A stretch of 64,000 bases of DNA from JAIQGF01 sp051006995 (GTDB taxonomy: Bacteria > Acidobacteriota > Terriglobia > Terriglobales > Acidobacteriaceae): positions 124,001-188,000 of the forward strand of contig JBPCSQ010000029.1 of assembly GCA_051006995.1 (NCBI GenBank), written 5' to 3'. The notes beneath the pieces were generated by a model. It searched no databases and was not told the origin of the DNA. It saw only the letters and a list, made by a program, of their open reading frames with translations. The translations under genes were made by a program, and so were the position numbers. Below are positions 9,136-18,015 of this stretch, piece by piece; position 1 is the first letter of the stretch, and each line of letters starts with the position of its first letter.

Positions 9136-10509
9136 GTGAAAAAAGGGAAAAAAGTCGCAATCGCGATCGGCGCGGTGGTGCTGGTGCTGGCCATTGTCGG
9201 CTTCACTGTCCACGAGAGCGGCAAGGGCGTGGTGACCGTACAGACGGGCAAGATTTTCCGTCAGGATTTAGCTTCGGTGGTCAGCGCCTCCGGTCAGATC
9301 AAGCCCAAGGACTACGTCAACATCGGCGCCAACGGTTACGGCAAGATCACCAAACTTTTCGTCCACGAAGGCGAGCAGGTGAAGAAGGGCCAACTGCTGG
9401 CCAAGCTGGACTACGTGCAATCCGCCGCCGATGTGGCCTCCATGCAAGCGCAACTGGCGGCGGCGAAGACCGACTTTAGCGCCTCCGAGGCGGCTTTGAA
9501 GAGCGCGCAGTCCGACTTGGACAAGGCGCGCGCCGACTACGATCGCGCCAAGCTGGATTACCAGCGGGGCGAGGCACTCTACGGCCAGCAACTCATTCCC
9601 AAGCAGGATTACGACACGCGCAAAGCGACCTTCGAAGGCGCCGACGCGGCGGTCGCATCGGCCCACGCCCGCATCGCTCAAATCAAGGCGCAAACGGCGT
9701 CGTCGCAGCAGCGGATCCATCAGATGCAGGCGCAGTTAACACATGCCAGCGACGTGCTCAGCAAGACGGAGTACGTGGCGCCCTACGACGGCATCGTCAG
9801 CAATCTTCCGGTACGTGAAGGGGAGACCGTCATTATGGGCATTCAAAGCTCGCCCGGCAGCTTGCTGATGACCGTTTCCGATATGTCGGTAGTGACCGCC
9901 GAGGTGATGGCGGATGAAACGGATATCGTGAACGTGAAGCTGGGCCAGCCGGCCGAAGTCACCATCGATGCGATTCCAAAGAAAGTGTTTCACGGCAAGG
10001 TCACCGAAATTGGGGACAACGCCGTGGTGCGTTCCACCGGGCTGTCCACCTCGCAAAGCAGCACCGGTAGCCAGGAAGCCAAGGATTTCAAGGTCGTGGT
10101 GACGATTCAAGACCCGCCGCCGAATCTGCGTCCCGGGCTTTCGACCACGGCTAAGATCACGACCGCCACGCGGCCGAATGTGGTCGCCGTGCCCATCCAG
10201 GCGCTCACGGTACGGCAGAAAGCTGACTTGGAACCCAAGCCCAAGAAGGGCACGGTGCAGGCGGCAGGTCCTGTATCGGCGAAGGACAAGGAAGATATCC
10301 AGGGCGTGTTCGTGGTGAAGAACAAGAAAGCGGAGTTCGTGAAGGTGGAAACCGGGATCACCGGCACCACCGACATTGAGGTCGTAAAGGGTTTGGAACC
10401 GGGAGCGGAGATCGTCACCGGAAGTTACAAGGTACTCCGCACCTTGCGCAATGGCGCCTCGGTAAAAGTGGACAACTCGGCGCCTAAAAAAGAGGAAGAG
10501 AAGTCCTAA
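9136..10509 (+). CDS. Periplasmic adaptor subunit of an efflux system (MacA/HlyD-like)
   Basis: Membrane-fusion protein that links an inner-membrane pump to an outer-membrane channel. One N-terminal transmembrane helix (about 6-25) anchors a periplasmic body. The split biotinyl-lipoyl halves are visible (GYGKITKLFVHEGEQVKKGQLLAKLD, in part, and YDGIVSNLPVREGETV) on either side of an alpha-helical hairpin rich in Ala/Lys/Gln (about 95-220). A beta-barrel and membrane-proximal domain follow. The GTG at 9136 is chosen because GGGAGAGG precedes it and the hydrophobic helix then starts at once; an upstream frame from 9073 has no typical features. It is followed by an ABC ATPase, as in macAB, but no permease is present. 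Confidence 0.9.
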   Translation: MKKGKKVAIAIGAVVLVLAIVGFTVHESGKGVVTVQTGKIFRQDLASVVSASGQIKPKDYVNIGANGYGKITKLFVHEGEQVKKGQLLAKLDYVQSAADVASMQAQLAAAKTDFSASEAALKSAQSDLDKARADYDRAKLDYQRGEALYGQQLIPKQDYDTRKATFEGADAAVASAHARIAQIKAQTASSQQRIHQMQAQLTHASDVLSKTEYVAPYDGIVSNLPVREGETVIMGIQSSPGSLLMTVSDMSVVTAEVMADETDIVNVKLGQPAEVTIDAIPKKVFHGKVTEIGDNAVVRSTGLSTSQSSTGSQEAKDFKVVVTIQDPPPNLRPGLSTTAKITTATRPNVVAVPIQALTVRQKADLEPKPKKGTVQAAGPVSAKDKEDIQGVFVVKNKKAEFVKVETGITGTTDIEVVKGLEPGAEIVTGSYKVLRTLRNGASVKVDNSAPKKEEEKS

Positions 10510-10585
10510 CGTTCCGGCGCGATGAGCGTCCAAACCCGGTGTGGGCAACGTGGCTGACCCAGAGAACGAAAAACCGAGAGATCCT

Positions 10586-11326
10586 ATGGCAACCGAAGTA
10601 GCGACTCTTTCCGAACCGATCGTGGCTCCGCCGGACGGCTGCATCATCGGCACTGAAGACCTATGGAAGACGTACGACATGGGCTCCGAGCAGCAGGTGC
10701 ACGCGCTCCGCGGCGTCAACTTGCGTATCGAGCAGAACGAGTACGTCGCCATCATGGGACCTTCAGGTTCGGGCAAGTCCACCCTGATGAACCTTATCGG
10801 CTGCCTGGACACGCCCAGCAAGGGCCGCTACTGGCTCAATCACCAGCTTGTCAGCGAGCTGGATGACGATGAGCTGGCCCGCATTCGCAACAAGGAAATC
10901 GGCTTCGTTTTCCAGACGTTTAACCTGCTGGCGCGCGCGACGGCGCTGCACAATGTCGAGTTGCCGCTGATCTACGCCGGCATTACCGCCGAGGAGCGCC
11001 AGGAACGCGCCCGGCAGGCTTTAATCGCCGTAGGCATGGAAAAGCGCATGATGCATAAGCCGAACGAGCTCTCCGGAGGCCAGCGTCAGCGTGTGGCTAT
11101 TGCCCGCGCCTTGGTGAACCATCCTTCCATCCTGCTGGCCGATGAGCCTACCGGCAACCTCGACTCGCAGACCGGCAACGAGATCATGGCGCTAATCGAC
11201 AAGCTTCATGAGCAAGGAAACACTATCGTCCTGGTGACGCACGAGCATGACATCGCCGAATACTCGCACCGCGTCATTCATCTGAAGGACGGACTCATCT
11301 CGGGCGACATCCGCAAGCCGCGGTAA
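10586..11326 (+). CDS. ABC transporter ATP-binding protein (MacB/LolD family)
   Basis: Stand-alone nucleotide-binding subunit of a MacB/LolD-type transporter. It has Walker A GPSGSGKS, Q-loop in FVFQTFNLL, signature LSGGQRQR, Walker B ILLADEPTGNLDS and H-loop VTHEHD. The length (246 aa) fits an ATPase without the fused FtsX-like permease that MacB carries. It follows the adaptor gene by 76 bp and is presumably in the same transcript. The ATG at 10586 has a GAGAG upstream; an in-frame GTG at 10541 has no clear ribosome site. The cognate permease is not in this window, so it must be encoded elsewhere or shared. Confidence 0.9.
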   Translation: MATEVATLSEPIVAPPDGCIIGTEDLWKTYDMGSEQQVHALRGVNLRIEQNEYVAIMGPSGSGKSTLMNLIGCLDTPSKGRYWLNHQLVSELDDDELARIRNKEIGFVFQTFNLLARATALHNVELPLIYAGITAEERQERARQALIAVGMEKRMMHKPNELSGGQRQRVAIARALVNHPSILLADEPTGNLDSQTGNEIMALIDKLHEQGNTIVLVTHEHDIAEYSHRVIHLKDGLISGDIRKPR

Positions 11327-11377
11327 TAACTCCAGACCGAGTAGCCTGCCCCGTGACCGATGTTGTACGCTGGCCTC

Positions 11378-11920
11378 ATGCTTCGTCGTGCCATGCTCCT
11401 GGCCTTGCTGATTGTGTCCATCGGTTCCTTTGCCCAAATCCGGCTGGAGCGCCGCGGCAACGAGGCCCGCAACACCGTGCAGAGCTACTGCCGGCTCGAT
11501 TACGACGGCGCACGGCTGACCAAAGATGGCTGGACGCGGCTGCGTCCACTGAGCATGTGGAAGCAGAATCCTGATTGGCAGGGATTCACCGTGGTTTCGC
11601 AGTACGAAATTATTGCCGCGGAGCAAGGCCTGCGCGGCGCCACGGTGGCGGTAAAGTACCCGGTGCTGGGGAGCTTCATCGTCGGAGAAGGTTACACTTC
11701 AGAACCAGCGACCGAAGTCACGACCTTCCGCCTGAAAGAAACAGATGACGCCTGGCGGATCGACAGCATCGAGCCCAATATGCGGCCGCACGTCTCGAAG
11801 CTTCGCGCGCTTACCTGGCTGAAGGGCGCCGCCTCTTCCGAACAGGATCCCGGCAGGAACGCGGCATTACAGCAGGCCATCAAAGCACTCGGCGAAAACA
11901 CCTCCACGGATTCGCACTGA
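11378..11920 (+). CDS. Hypothetical secreted protein, 180 aa
   Basis: Not recognised. A short basic start and hydrophobic stretch (MLRRAMLLALLIVSIGSFAQ) look like a signal peptide. The mature part is mixed alpha/beta with YCRLDYDGARLTKDGW, FTVVSQYEII, VKYPVLGSF and TFRLKETDDAWRIDS; the last resembles the end of an NTF2/SnoaL-like or lipocalin-like unit, but that is a guess. An alternative ATG lies 18 nt upstream at 11360; neither has a clear Shine-Dalgarno. It lies 51 bp after the ABC ATPase on the same strand, so it may belong to the same operon. It is convergent with the transpeptidase gene. Confidence 0.72.
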   Translation: MLRRAMLLALLIVSIGSFAQIRLERRGNEARNTVQSYCRLDYDGARLTKDGWTRLRPLSMWKQNPDWQGFTVVSQYEIIAAEQGLRGATVAVKYPVLGSFIVGEGYTSEPATEVTTFRLKETDDAWRIDSIEPNMRPHVSKLRALTWLKGAASSEQDPGRNAALQQAIKALGENTSTDSH

Positions 11921-11943
11921 TAAAGGCTGATCGCGACAGAAAA

Positions 11944-11966
11944 AAGGCCTCTCATCGAGAGGCCTT
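11944..11966 (-). terminator. Rho-independent terminator, perfect 9-bp stem
   Basis: AAGGCCTCT (11944-11952), loop CATCG, AGAGGCCTT (11958-11966). Read on the minus strand it is followed by a run of six T, so it terminates the transpeptidase gene that ends at 12001. The stem may also stop rightward transcription from the hypothetical gene. Confidence 0.85.
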
Positions 11967-12000
11967 CTAGCTGAAATAATTGTGGAAGCTGGTCGCTGCG

Positions 12001-13221
12001 CTACTGCGATACGCCGTTCAGTGTCCGCTCCTGCACCGCGGTCCCGCCGGCAAAATAGCTGTGATCGTAGAGGTTACGGTACATGCGTCCTGCGATCTCC
12101 GCCGCTTTCGGCCCGAACGTGGGACGTCCGCCTTCCAGGAACACTACCACCGCAATCTTCCCCGCTGCGGTATTGGCGTAGGAAGCGAACCAACCGAAGC
12201 GGGTGCCGTTATTCGAACAGGTACCGGTCTTGCCCAGCACTTGTTCCTGGCTGAAGTTCCAGCGCACGCTCTGCGCCGTGCCGTAATTCACGGCCGCCGC
12301 CATTCCTGGCGCGACCTCCGGAATCAATGGCCCGATGTCCAAATAGCGCTTGATGATCGGCTGAAAATTAGCCGCCTGCTCCGTCGTTTCCGGGTGCTGC
12401 AGGTAGTAAAGCGTTCCGCCGTTGGCGATAGCCGAAACCAGCGCTCCCAGTTGCAACGGTGTCATGGAAATGCTTTCGCCGAACGAGCACATCTTGCCTA
12501 CGCCGCCGAGCTTCGCATCCAATTCCTCGCTCGGATAGACGCCAAGGTGCTCACCCTCAATGTTGTACCCTGCCAGCTCACCCAGCCCGAACTGGTGGGC
12601 GTAGTAGCTAACCTTCTCAAATCCCATCTTGCGGCCCAACGCTTCAAAGTAGGCGTTGTTGGAATGTGCCAACGCCTGCGTTAGATCCAGGGAGAAGCGC
12701 CGCCCCAGCGGTACCCTGGTGTCGCGCGTGATCACGTTTTCACTCAGCGCTGCCAGCGCCACCGAAATCTTGATGGTCGAGCACGGCTCCGCGCCTTCCG
12801 CCAGTGCCAGTTTCTGGTTCACCATCGCCAGGATTCGGCCGCTGTTCGGGTCGATCGCCACCACCGTGCCGTTCATGTTGCCCAGCGCGTCAATGGCGGC
12901 GGCGCGCACCACCGGATCCTCGCCCGCCGTGACGTCGGACGCGGTCAAATCCGAGTCCGTGAACGAGCTGGCCGTGAAGCGCTCGGAGTATCGGTTGCGC
13001 TTCAGGCGATGTCCATTAACCCAGACGTACTTGCTGGCCCGGACACGGACCCGGCGCGAGCGGCGCAGCCGGCTCATTCTCTTCTGCGTCTTGGAACTTT
13101 CCGTGACGTTCTTGTTCTTGGAAGTGTTGCGCGGGGTGGAGACGGTCGCCGCCGTCGCGCTTAACGCTAGCGCCAGGATGGCCAATAGAATGCCCGAAAT
13201 GACGAAAGAGCCTTTTCTCAT
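12001..13221 (-). CDS. Penicillin-binding transpeptidase domain protein
   Basis: D,D-transpeptidase-fold protein exported by an N-terminal signal or anchor segment (about 4-24). An Arg/Ser-rich linker (about 25-75) follows. The transpeptidase domain has the three catalytic motifs: STIK (in EPCSTIKIS), SNN (in AHSNNAYFEALG) and KTGT (in VLGKTGTCSNN). It has no dimerisation or glycosyltransferase domain and, at about 406 aa, is shorter than FtsI-type PBPs. It resembles stand-alone transpeptidase or class D beta-lactamase-like proteins, so peptidoglycan remodelling or penicillin interaction are both possible. The ATG at 13221 directly follows an in-frame GTG (13224). A candidate promoter lies at 13325-13354 and a strong terminator at 11944. 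Confidence 0.86.
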   Translation of the reverse strand: MRKGSFVISGILLAILALALSATAATVSTPRNTSKNKNVTESSKTQKRMSRLRRSRRVRVRASKYVWVNGHRLKRNRYSERFTASSFTDSDLTASDVTAGEDPVVRAAAIDALGNMNGTVVAIDPNSGRILAMVNQKLALAEGAEPCSTIKISVALAALSENVITRDTRVPLGRRFSLDLTQALAHSNNAYFEALGRKMGFEKVSYYAHQFGLGELAGYNIEGEHLGVYPSEELDAKLGGVGKMCSFGESISMTPLQLGALVSAIANGGTLYYLQHPETTEQAANFQPIIKRYLDIGPLIPEVAPGMAAAVNYGTAQSVRWNFSQEQVLGKTGTCSNNGTRFGWFASYANTAAGKIAVVVFLEGGRPTFGPKAAEIAGRMYRNLYDHSYFAGGTAVQERTLNGVSQ

Positions 13222-13324
13222 CACCGTATATGTCCCAGGTCCGGTTTCCGCCAGAGCGCTCTACCCCGGACATACTCCCGCGCCATGCTGGACGGCGAGG
13301 TCATATTCCGGGGAGAACTGCCGG

Positions 13325-13354
13325 ATAATAGGGGAGTTTTGGGTCCAAAAGCAA
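13325..13354 (-). promoter_or_regulatory. Candidate promoter for the transpeptidase gene
   Basis: On the minus strand TTGCTT (13354-13349), an 18-bp spacer, and TATTAT (13330-13325). It would leave a leader of about 95 nt before the start codon. Confidence 0.4.
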
Positions 13355-13471
13355 TCCAAATCTGCATCAGGGATGTTACTCTCTTAATCAGCCATCGTAT
13401 TGAGATGCAGCTACTTAGGCCGGAGTTGCGGCAGGACAGGGGCTTCCGTAACCAGCCTCACCAGGTTGAAC

Positions 13472-14359
13472 TTACCACACCGTCAGGCTGACCTGGTCCA
13501 CCCACTCGGTCATGGAAGAGGGAGCCGTGGCCTTCTTGCCATGGCTCCTGCCGGTGGTTGCGGAACCGTTGAAGTCCATCTGAAACTGGACGCCCATCTG
13601 GTGTCCCCATCCGCTGGGCAACTGCCCAGCGCCGGTCACCAGGTTCATGTTGTACGTGTAATCGGACGTGATGGTGGTATTGTCGGCGGCGTACTCCACG
13701 ACATGGAAAGAGTTGAACGACATCTCGCCGTACGGATGGGTTGCCGTTGATGGCAGTCGGCTGAAGTTCTGCGTCACGTGATACCAGACGTTCGGCTTGA
13801 ACCGGTTCTGCGTCGGATTCACGCAAGGCATATTCGACTGCGGGATCCAGTGTCCGGCGTACTGGTCCCAGATGTCCCAGACGCCGCCGTATTGCGCGTA
13901 ATCGCATTGCGAGCCGAACATGAACTCGCTGTTCTTGCCCGACACTCCCTCGAAATTCACCAGGAACTGGTAGGTGTCGAACTCGATCGCCTGCCCGATT
14001 GTGGTCTCGTTGCTGTCGAGCATGAACCAGTAATCGGTCTGGAAATTCGACGCACCATCGTTCGCGCCCAGGTGGTGGTAGAAGAGCACGTCGGTCCACG
14101 CGCCGCCCTGGACGTAGAACTTGGTGCTGCTGCCGTCCAGCGACGGTGTCGCCTGGTTCAACGTAAATGTCGCGGTCTGCGGATTGGCGCCCCCGGCGCA
14201 CGATCCCGAGCAGATTTGCCACGTATAAGGCGAAGTAGTGTCGTCAATGTTGGAATACACCGTAGCGCCAACCGGCGGCAGATTGCTCTGCGCCGGCGCT
14301 GCCGTTGAAAACAGAACGGCGGCAAACACGACAACCAGTCCCGTACACAGGCGGTTCAT
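13472..14359 (-). CDS. Hypothetical secreted protein, possible jelly-roll fold
   Basis: Not assigned to a family. A clear signal peptide (MNRLCTGLVVVFAAVLFSTA, cleavage near APAQS) precedes an aromatic-rich extracellular domain: TDVLFYHHLG, DYWFMLDSNETT, AIEFDTYQFL, GVWDIWDQYAGHW, VWYHVTQNFSR. The W/Y/N-rich strands and acidic residues resemble a concanavalin-like jelly roll (carbohydrate binding or hydrolysis), but no catalytic pair is certain. Four or more Cys suggest disulfides. The ATG at 14359 has GGGAGAAG just upstream; an in-frame ATG 12 nt earlier lies before that site. It is monocistronic by spacing, more than 200 bp from both neighbours. Confidence 0.78.
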   Translation of the reverse strand: MNRLCTGLVVVFAAVLFSTAAPAQSNLPPVGATVYSNIDDTTSPYTWQICSGSCAGGANPQTATFTLNQATPSLDGSSTKFYVQGGAWTDVLFYHHLGANDGASNFQTDYWFMLDSNETTIGQAIEFDTYQFLVNFEGVSGKNSEFMFGSQCDYAQYGGVWDIWDQYAGHWIPQSNMPCVNPTQNRFKPNVWYHVTQNFSRLPSTATHPYGEMSFNSFHVVEYAADNTTITSDYTYNMNLVTGAGQLPSGWGHQMGVQFQMDFNGSATTGRSHGKKATAPSSMTEWVDQVSLTVW

Positions 14360-14570
14360 GGCTTCTCCCAATTTCAGGCGTGAGTAGCTGAATTAGGAGG
14401 AGCCTAGGCTGGCAGTGGATCGCCGCCCATCCGTCGAAAACCGGGTTAGCCGTCAAGAATCGTACTTAGGCGCTTGCAGGCAGGTTGTTTGGCCGGCTCT
14501 CGGTTTTCGGGTCTTCGGGCGTAACTTACGATAAACCCTGCTATCGCCAGTTGCGATGCCTCATCCTGGC

Positions 14571-15278
14571 TCACTTCAGCAGTTGAACCGCGATAACATG
14601 GTATTCGCTCGTGCCGTCATTCCGCACTCGATGGATACGTGTCCGCCTCGAATCGCCGCTGAATGCTACCGCTCCCGGTTCCTCTTTTTCCGCTTTTCCC
14701 CATGCTTGCCCTTGCACCTGCGCCGTTTCCAATCCGCCTGAGATCTCGACAAGTACGGTATCGAAGGCGTGGACGTGAAAATCGGTGGTTTCGCCGGGCG
14801 GGATCCGGACGTCATAAACGCGCACGTACTGGTTCTCGAAGAGCCAATGATGGAAGCGCTCATCGAGATACCCAACCAGACGAGGCGTAGGCGGATGCAA
14901 CAGCGACTTCCCGGGACCAGTGGTGCGTTTCAATTCGACTACGATGTTTTCCAGTGGATCGGCGCCGTTGATTACGGAGCGCTGGGTCGGCTCGCTCCAT
15001 GCGGCCGCACCTGCGGGAGCCCTAACTACGGAGGTCGCGCCGCCGGGACGTGTAATGGTGACGTCATTTATGGTAAGCGGGACTACCACTCGCGCCGGCC
15101 GGTCGTGCATCGGCAACGACGTATTCGGTGCAATCCGCAATCGCACCACCCGGATGTTGGCATCTTCGTATTCGATCGTCGCCGCTCGCGGGGCAACGGT
15201 CATCAAGTCCTGACACAACACTGGCCTGACCGCTGCGAGAACCAGCATCACGCCGAAGACTGCTCTTCCACAGCGCAC
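14571..15278 (-). CDS. Secreted double-cupin-like protein
   Basis: A signal peptide (VRCGRAVFGVMLVLAAVRPVL, cleaved near CQ) is followed by two similar beta-rich segments. The first is IRVVRLRIAPNTSLPMHDRPARVVV and the second YVRVYDVRIPPGETTDFHVHAFDTVLVEI, each with the P-G-rich turn and His residues of a cupin barrel; only the second has an HVH metal motif. The C-terminus closes with TSEYHVIAVQLLK. The GTG at 15278 is chosen because GGAAGGGA lies upstream and the signal peptide starts there. The frame is open further upstream but would run into ftsZ. Substrate unknown. The gene follows ftsZ by 73 bp on the same strand and could receive read-through transcription. Confidence 0.72.
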   Translation of the reverse strand: MRCGRAVFGVMLVLAAVRPVLCQDLMTVAPRAATIEYEDANIRVVRLRIAPNTSLPMHDRPARVVVPLTINDVTITRPGGATSVVRAPAGAAAWSEPTQRSVINGADPLENIVVELKRTTGPGKSLLHPPTPRLVGYLDERFHHWLFENQYVRVYDVRIPPGETTDFHVHAFDTVLVEISGGLETAQVQGQAWGKAEKEEPGAVAFSGDSRRTRIHRVRNDGTSEYHVIAVQLLK

Positions 15279-15351
15279 TATGCACCGTTCCCTTCCATAA
15301 ACAATGAGGGGGTACCGAGGGGGATGGCGATCCCCTTCCTTGCCCTGAAGC

Positions 15352-16605
15352 CTACGTCTCGTTTCGCTTGCGGATGAACGCCGGCACGTCCAGATCGTCT
15401 TCCTCGTAGTTAGTCTTGACCGTGTTCTTGACGTCGGCAATGGAGGTGCTCTCGCGCTGCGGCGCGGCCGCCGGCCGCGGGTTCACCGTCGGACCGGGCG
15501 TGGGCGGCGCCGCCTGCTCCGCGCGCGCCTCCGGCCGTGGCGCGGGCGCGTACGATGACACCGTTCGCGCCTGCGAGATTGCTGCAGCCGCAGCCGACAC
15601 GGTGTGCTCGCGTCTTCCTGACTGCTCGGTTTTGAAGCCGGTGGCGATGACCGTGATCTTCACCTCGTCCTTCATCTTCTCGTCGAGCACGGCGCCGAAG
15701 ATGATGTTGGCGTCCTCGTGCGAGGCGCTCTGGATGATGGTGGAAGCCTCATTCACTTCCGCCAACTTGAGCGAACTGGAGCCGGTGATGTTGATCAGGA
15801 TGCCGCGCGCGCCGTCAATGGCGCCCGCTTCCAGCAGCGGCGAGGCAATCGCGCGCTGCGCCGCGTCCATGGCGCGGTGCTCGCCCTTCCCGGTCGCGGT
15901 GCCCATGACGGCGTAGCCCATGCCGGCCATGATCGCCTTCACGTCGGCGAAGTCGCGGTTGATGATGCCGGGAATGGTGATGATGTCGGAAATGCCCTGC
16001 ACCGCCTGGCGCAGGATGTCGTCGGCGACACGAAACGATTCGAAAAAGCCGGCGTTCTGCGCCACTGCCAGCAGTTTCTCGTTGGGGATAACGATCATGG
16101 TATCCACGGAGTCGAGCAGCTCCTGAAGCCCGCGCTCCGCCTGCGACATGCGGCGCTTGCCTTCGAAGCCGAACGGCTTGGTGACGACCGCAACCGTCAG
16201 CGCGCCCATCTCGCTGGCCAGCGAGGCGATGATCGGCGCCGCACCCGTGCCGGTGCCGCCGCCCAGGCCGGCAGTGACGAAGATCATGTCGGCGCCTTCG
16301 AGCGCCTCGATGATCTTGTCGGCGTCCTCGAGCGCGGCCTTACGCCCGGTTTCGGGATTGGCGCCCGCGCCCAGCCCATTAGTGAGCTTGACGCCGAGCT
16401 GGATGCGTACCGGCGCGCGTGACATTTCCAGCGCCTGAAGGTCGGTGTTCGCGGTCATGAACTCCACGCCTTCCAGGTGCGCGTCAATCATGCGGTTCAC
16501 GGCGTTGCTGCCGCCGCCACCCACGCCGATGACTTTGATCTTGGCATTGTTGCGCGGATCTTCGTTGAACTGGATGCGGATGCCGTTCTCTTTGGAGTCA
16601 GCCAT
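15352..16605 (-). CDS. ftsZ: Cell division protein FtsZ
   Basis: Tubulin-like GTPase that polymerises into the cytokinetic ring. It has the N-terminal GVGGGGSNAVNRM, the tubulin signature GGGTGTGAAP, the T7 loop region and NITGSSSLKLAEVNEA. An Ala/Pro-rich linker (about 325-395) follows, and the conserved C-terminal peptide DLDVPAFIRKR that binds FtsA and other partners. Length 417 aa is normal. It is the last dcw gene; ftsA lies 93 bp upstream, the gap being filled by a heptamer array. A cupin-like gene follows. Confidence 0.98.
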   Translation of the reverse strand: MADSKENGIRIQFNEDPRNNAKIKVIGVGGGGSNAVNRMIDAHLEGVEFMTANTDLQALEMSRAPVRIQLGVKLTNGLGAGANPETGRKAALEDADKIIEALEGADMIFVTAGLGGGTGTGAAPIIASLASEMGALTVAVVTKPFGFEGKRRMSQAERGLQELLDSVDTMIVIPNEKLLAVAQNAGFFESFRVADDILRQAVQGISDIITIPGIINRDFADVKAIMAGMGYAVMGTATGKGEHRAMDAAQRAIASPLLEAGAIDGARGILINITGSSSLKLAEVNEASTIIQSASHEDANIIFGAVLDEKMKDEVKITVIATGFKTEQSGRREHTVSAAAAAISQARTVSSYAPAPRPEARAEQAAPPTPGPTVNPRPAAAPQRESTSIADVKNTVKTNYEEDDLDVPAFIRKRNET

Positions 16606-16623
16606 CGTCTTGGTCCTTTTTCA

Positions 16624-16696
16624 TCGCCATCGGCCATTGGCCTTTGGCCGTGCTCTGCTGATTGAAACTCGAAAACCTCGACCGTGAAACCGAAAC
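16624..16696. repeat. Heptamer word arrays between ftsZ and ftsA
   Basis: Two runs of degenerate 7-bp words. 16624-16651 holds TCGCCAT, CGGCCAT, TGGCCTT and TGGCCGT. 16662-16696 holds TTGAAAC, TCGAAAA, CCTCGAC, CGTGAAA and CCGAAAC. They fill most of the 93-bp gap. Confidence 0.75.
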
Positions 16697-16698
16697 TT

Positions 16699-17922
16699 TT
16701 ACGCGCCTCGACGCGCGAACAGCGCCTTCAATTTCGCGCCGAAGCCGTCGTTACCATGCGGGCCGTGCGCCAAGCGCGCGCGATGGCCGTACAGCACAAG
16801 CCCGATCGCCGTGGCAAACTCGGGTTCGGCGAGAGACGCCGGTATTTTCGCGATTGCCGCGGGCGATGCTACACGGGACGGTTTGCGCAACACCGTTTCC
16901 GCGACCTCGGCCATGTAAGGCAGGCGCGCGCCGCCGCCAGTCAAAACCGTTCCGGCGGCGCACAATTCCAGCACGCCTCCCTGGCGCAGATGGTCGCGCA
17001 AGAGTTCAAACAGCTCCCGCGCGCGCGGCTCCAGCACTTCCCCGAGCAGGCGCTGCGGCATCAGTCGCGAGGGCCGGTCGCCCACGCTGGTGACCTCGAT
17101 CTCGTTCGCCTCTGGAATGCGCGTCACCATGGCGCAGCCGAACAGCCGCTTGATCTTCTCCGCGTCCGCCAGCGGAGTACGCAGGCCAACGGCGACATCG
17201 TTGGTAAAGTGGTCGCCCCCGATCGGCACGACGCCGCTGTGCACTACCGCGCCTTCGTGGAAGACCACAACGTCGGCGGAGCCAGCGCCGATGTCGGCGA
17301 CGCACACGCCGAGCTCGCGCTCGTCGGGGCGCAGCACGGCATCAGCGGAGGCCAGCGCCTCGAAGATGGTGTCGTCCACGTGGATGCCGGCGCGGTTTAG
17401 CGCGGTGACAACGTTCTGTGTCGCCGTGGCCGCCGCGGTCACGACGTGCACTTTGACCTCGAGCTTGCCGGCCACCATGCCGGTGGGCTCGCGAACGCCG
17501 GGCTGATCGTCGAGGATGAACTCCTGCGGCAGCAGGTGGAGCACCTGGCGGTCGGACGGCAGGGTGATGGCGCGCGCGCGCGCGACCGCCTGCGCCACGT
17601 CGTCGCGCGTAATCTCGCGCGGCTTGGACCCAAGGCTGATGCCTCCCTGGCTGTTGACGCCCCGGATATGCGATCCCGCCACGCCGGCGAGCGCATGCTC
17701 GACGGGCGTGCCGCAAGCGTCCTCGGCGTCTTGAACAGCTTTCTGGATGGAGGCGACGGCGCGGTCGAGATCGACAATGATTCCCTTGCGGAAGCCGCGC
17801 GACTCGGTAACGCCGTGGCTGACGTAGCGCAGCCCCGAATCAGTGATTTCCGCCACCAGCGCGCACGTCTTGGCGCTGCCCACATCAATTGCCGTCAATA
17901 AATTGCGGTTCTGCTTTCCCAT
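16699..17922 (-). CDS. ftsA: Cell division protein FtsA
   Basis: Actin-like ATPase that tethers FtsZ to the membrane. It has an N-terminal phosphate-1 loop (LLTAIDVGSAKTCALVAEI, in part), the SHS2/1C insertion typical of FtsA (VHVVTAAATATQNVV), phosphate-2 VCVADIGAGSADVVVF and the adenosine motif VLTGGGARLPYM. The C-terminus (GFGAKLKALFARRG) is a basic amphipathic helix that fits membrane targeting. Length 407 aa is normal. The 92-bp gap to ftsQ upstream contains an inverted pair of heptamer arrays. Confidence 0.96.
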   Translation of the reverse strand: MGKQNRNLLTAIDVGSAKTCALVAEITDSGLRYVSHGVTESRGFRKGIIVDLDRAVASIQKAVQDAEDACGTPVEHALAGVAGSHIRGVNSQGGISLGSKPREITRDDVAQAVARARAITLPSDRQVLHLLPQEFILDDQPGVREPTGMVAGKLEVKVHVVTAAATATQNVVTALNRAGIHVDDTIFEALASADAVLRPDERELGVCVADIGAGSADVVVFHEGAVVHSGVVPIGGDHFTNDVAVGLRTPLADAEKIKRLFGCAMVTRIPEANEIEVTSVGDRPSRLMPQRLLGEVLEPRARELFELLRDHLRQGGVLELCAAGTVLTGGGARLPYMAEVAETVLRKPSRVASPAAIAKIPASLAEPEFATAIGLVLYGHRARLAHGPHGNDGFGAKLKALFARRGA

Positions 17923-17939
17923 GGGCCCTTACGGAATCT

Positions 17940-18015
17940 GTAATTTGTAATTTGTAATTTTTCGACTTGACCGTGATGTTGCATCTTCCAAATTACAAAT
18001 TTCAAATTGCAAATT
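17940..18015. repeat. Inverted pair of heptamer arrays between ftsA and ftsQ
   Basis: The left arm is GTAATTT repeated three times (17940-17960). The right arm, 17990-18015, is the degenerate inverse: AAATTAC, AAATTTC, AAATTGC, AAATT. The spacer is 29 bp. The right arm abuts the ftsQ stop codon. The arms can pair into an AT-rich hairpin in an otherwise GC-rich cluster. Confidence 0.85.

Noticed and set aside
13285..13491. Small plus-strand frame in the gap upstream of the transpeptidase gene
   Set aside because: No ribosome site and overlap with the predicted promoter; composition not protein-like.
15279..15440. Upstream extension of the cupin-like gene into ftsZ
   Set aside because: The signal peptide begins at 15278 and the extension is an out-of-frame reading of the FtsZ C-terminus.
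17940..18015. CRISPR array or direct-repeat locus
   Set aside because: Repeat units are only 7 bp, without unique spacers of fixed size, and no cas genes are present.
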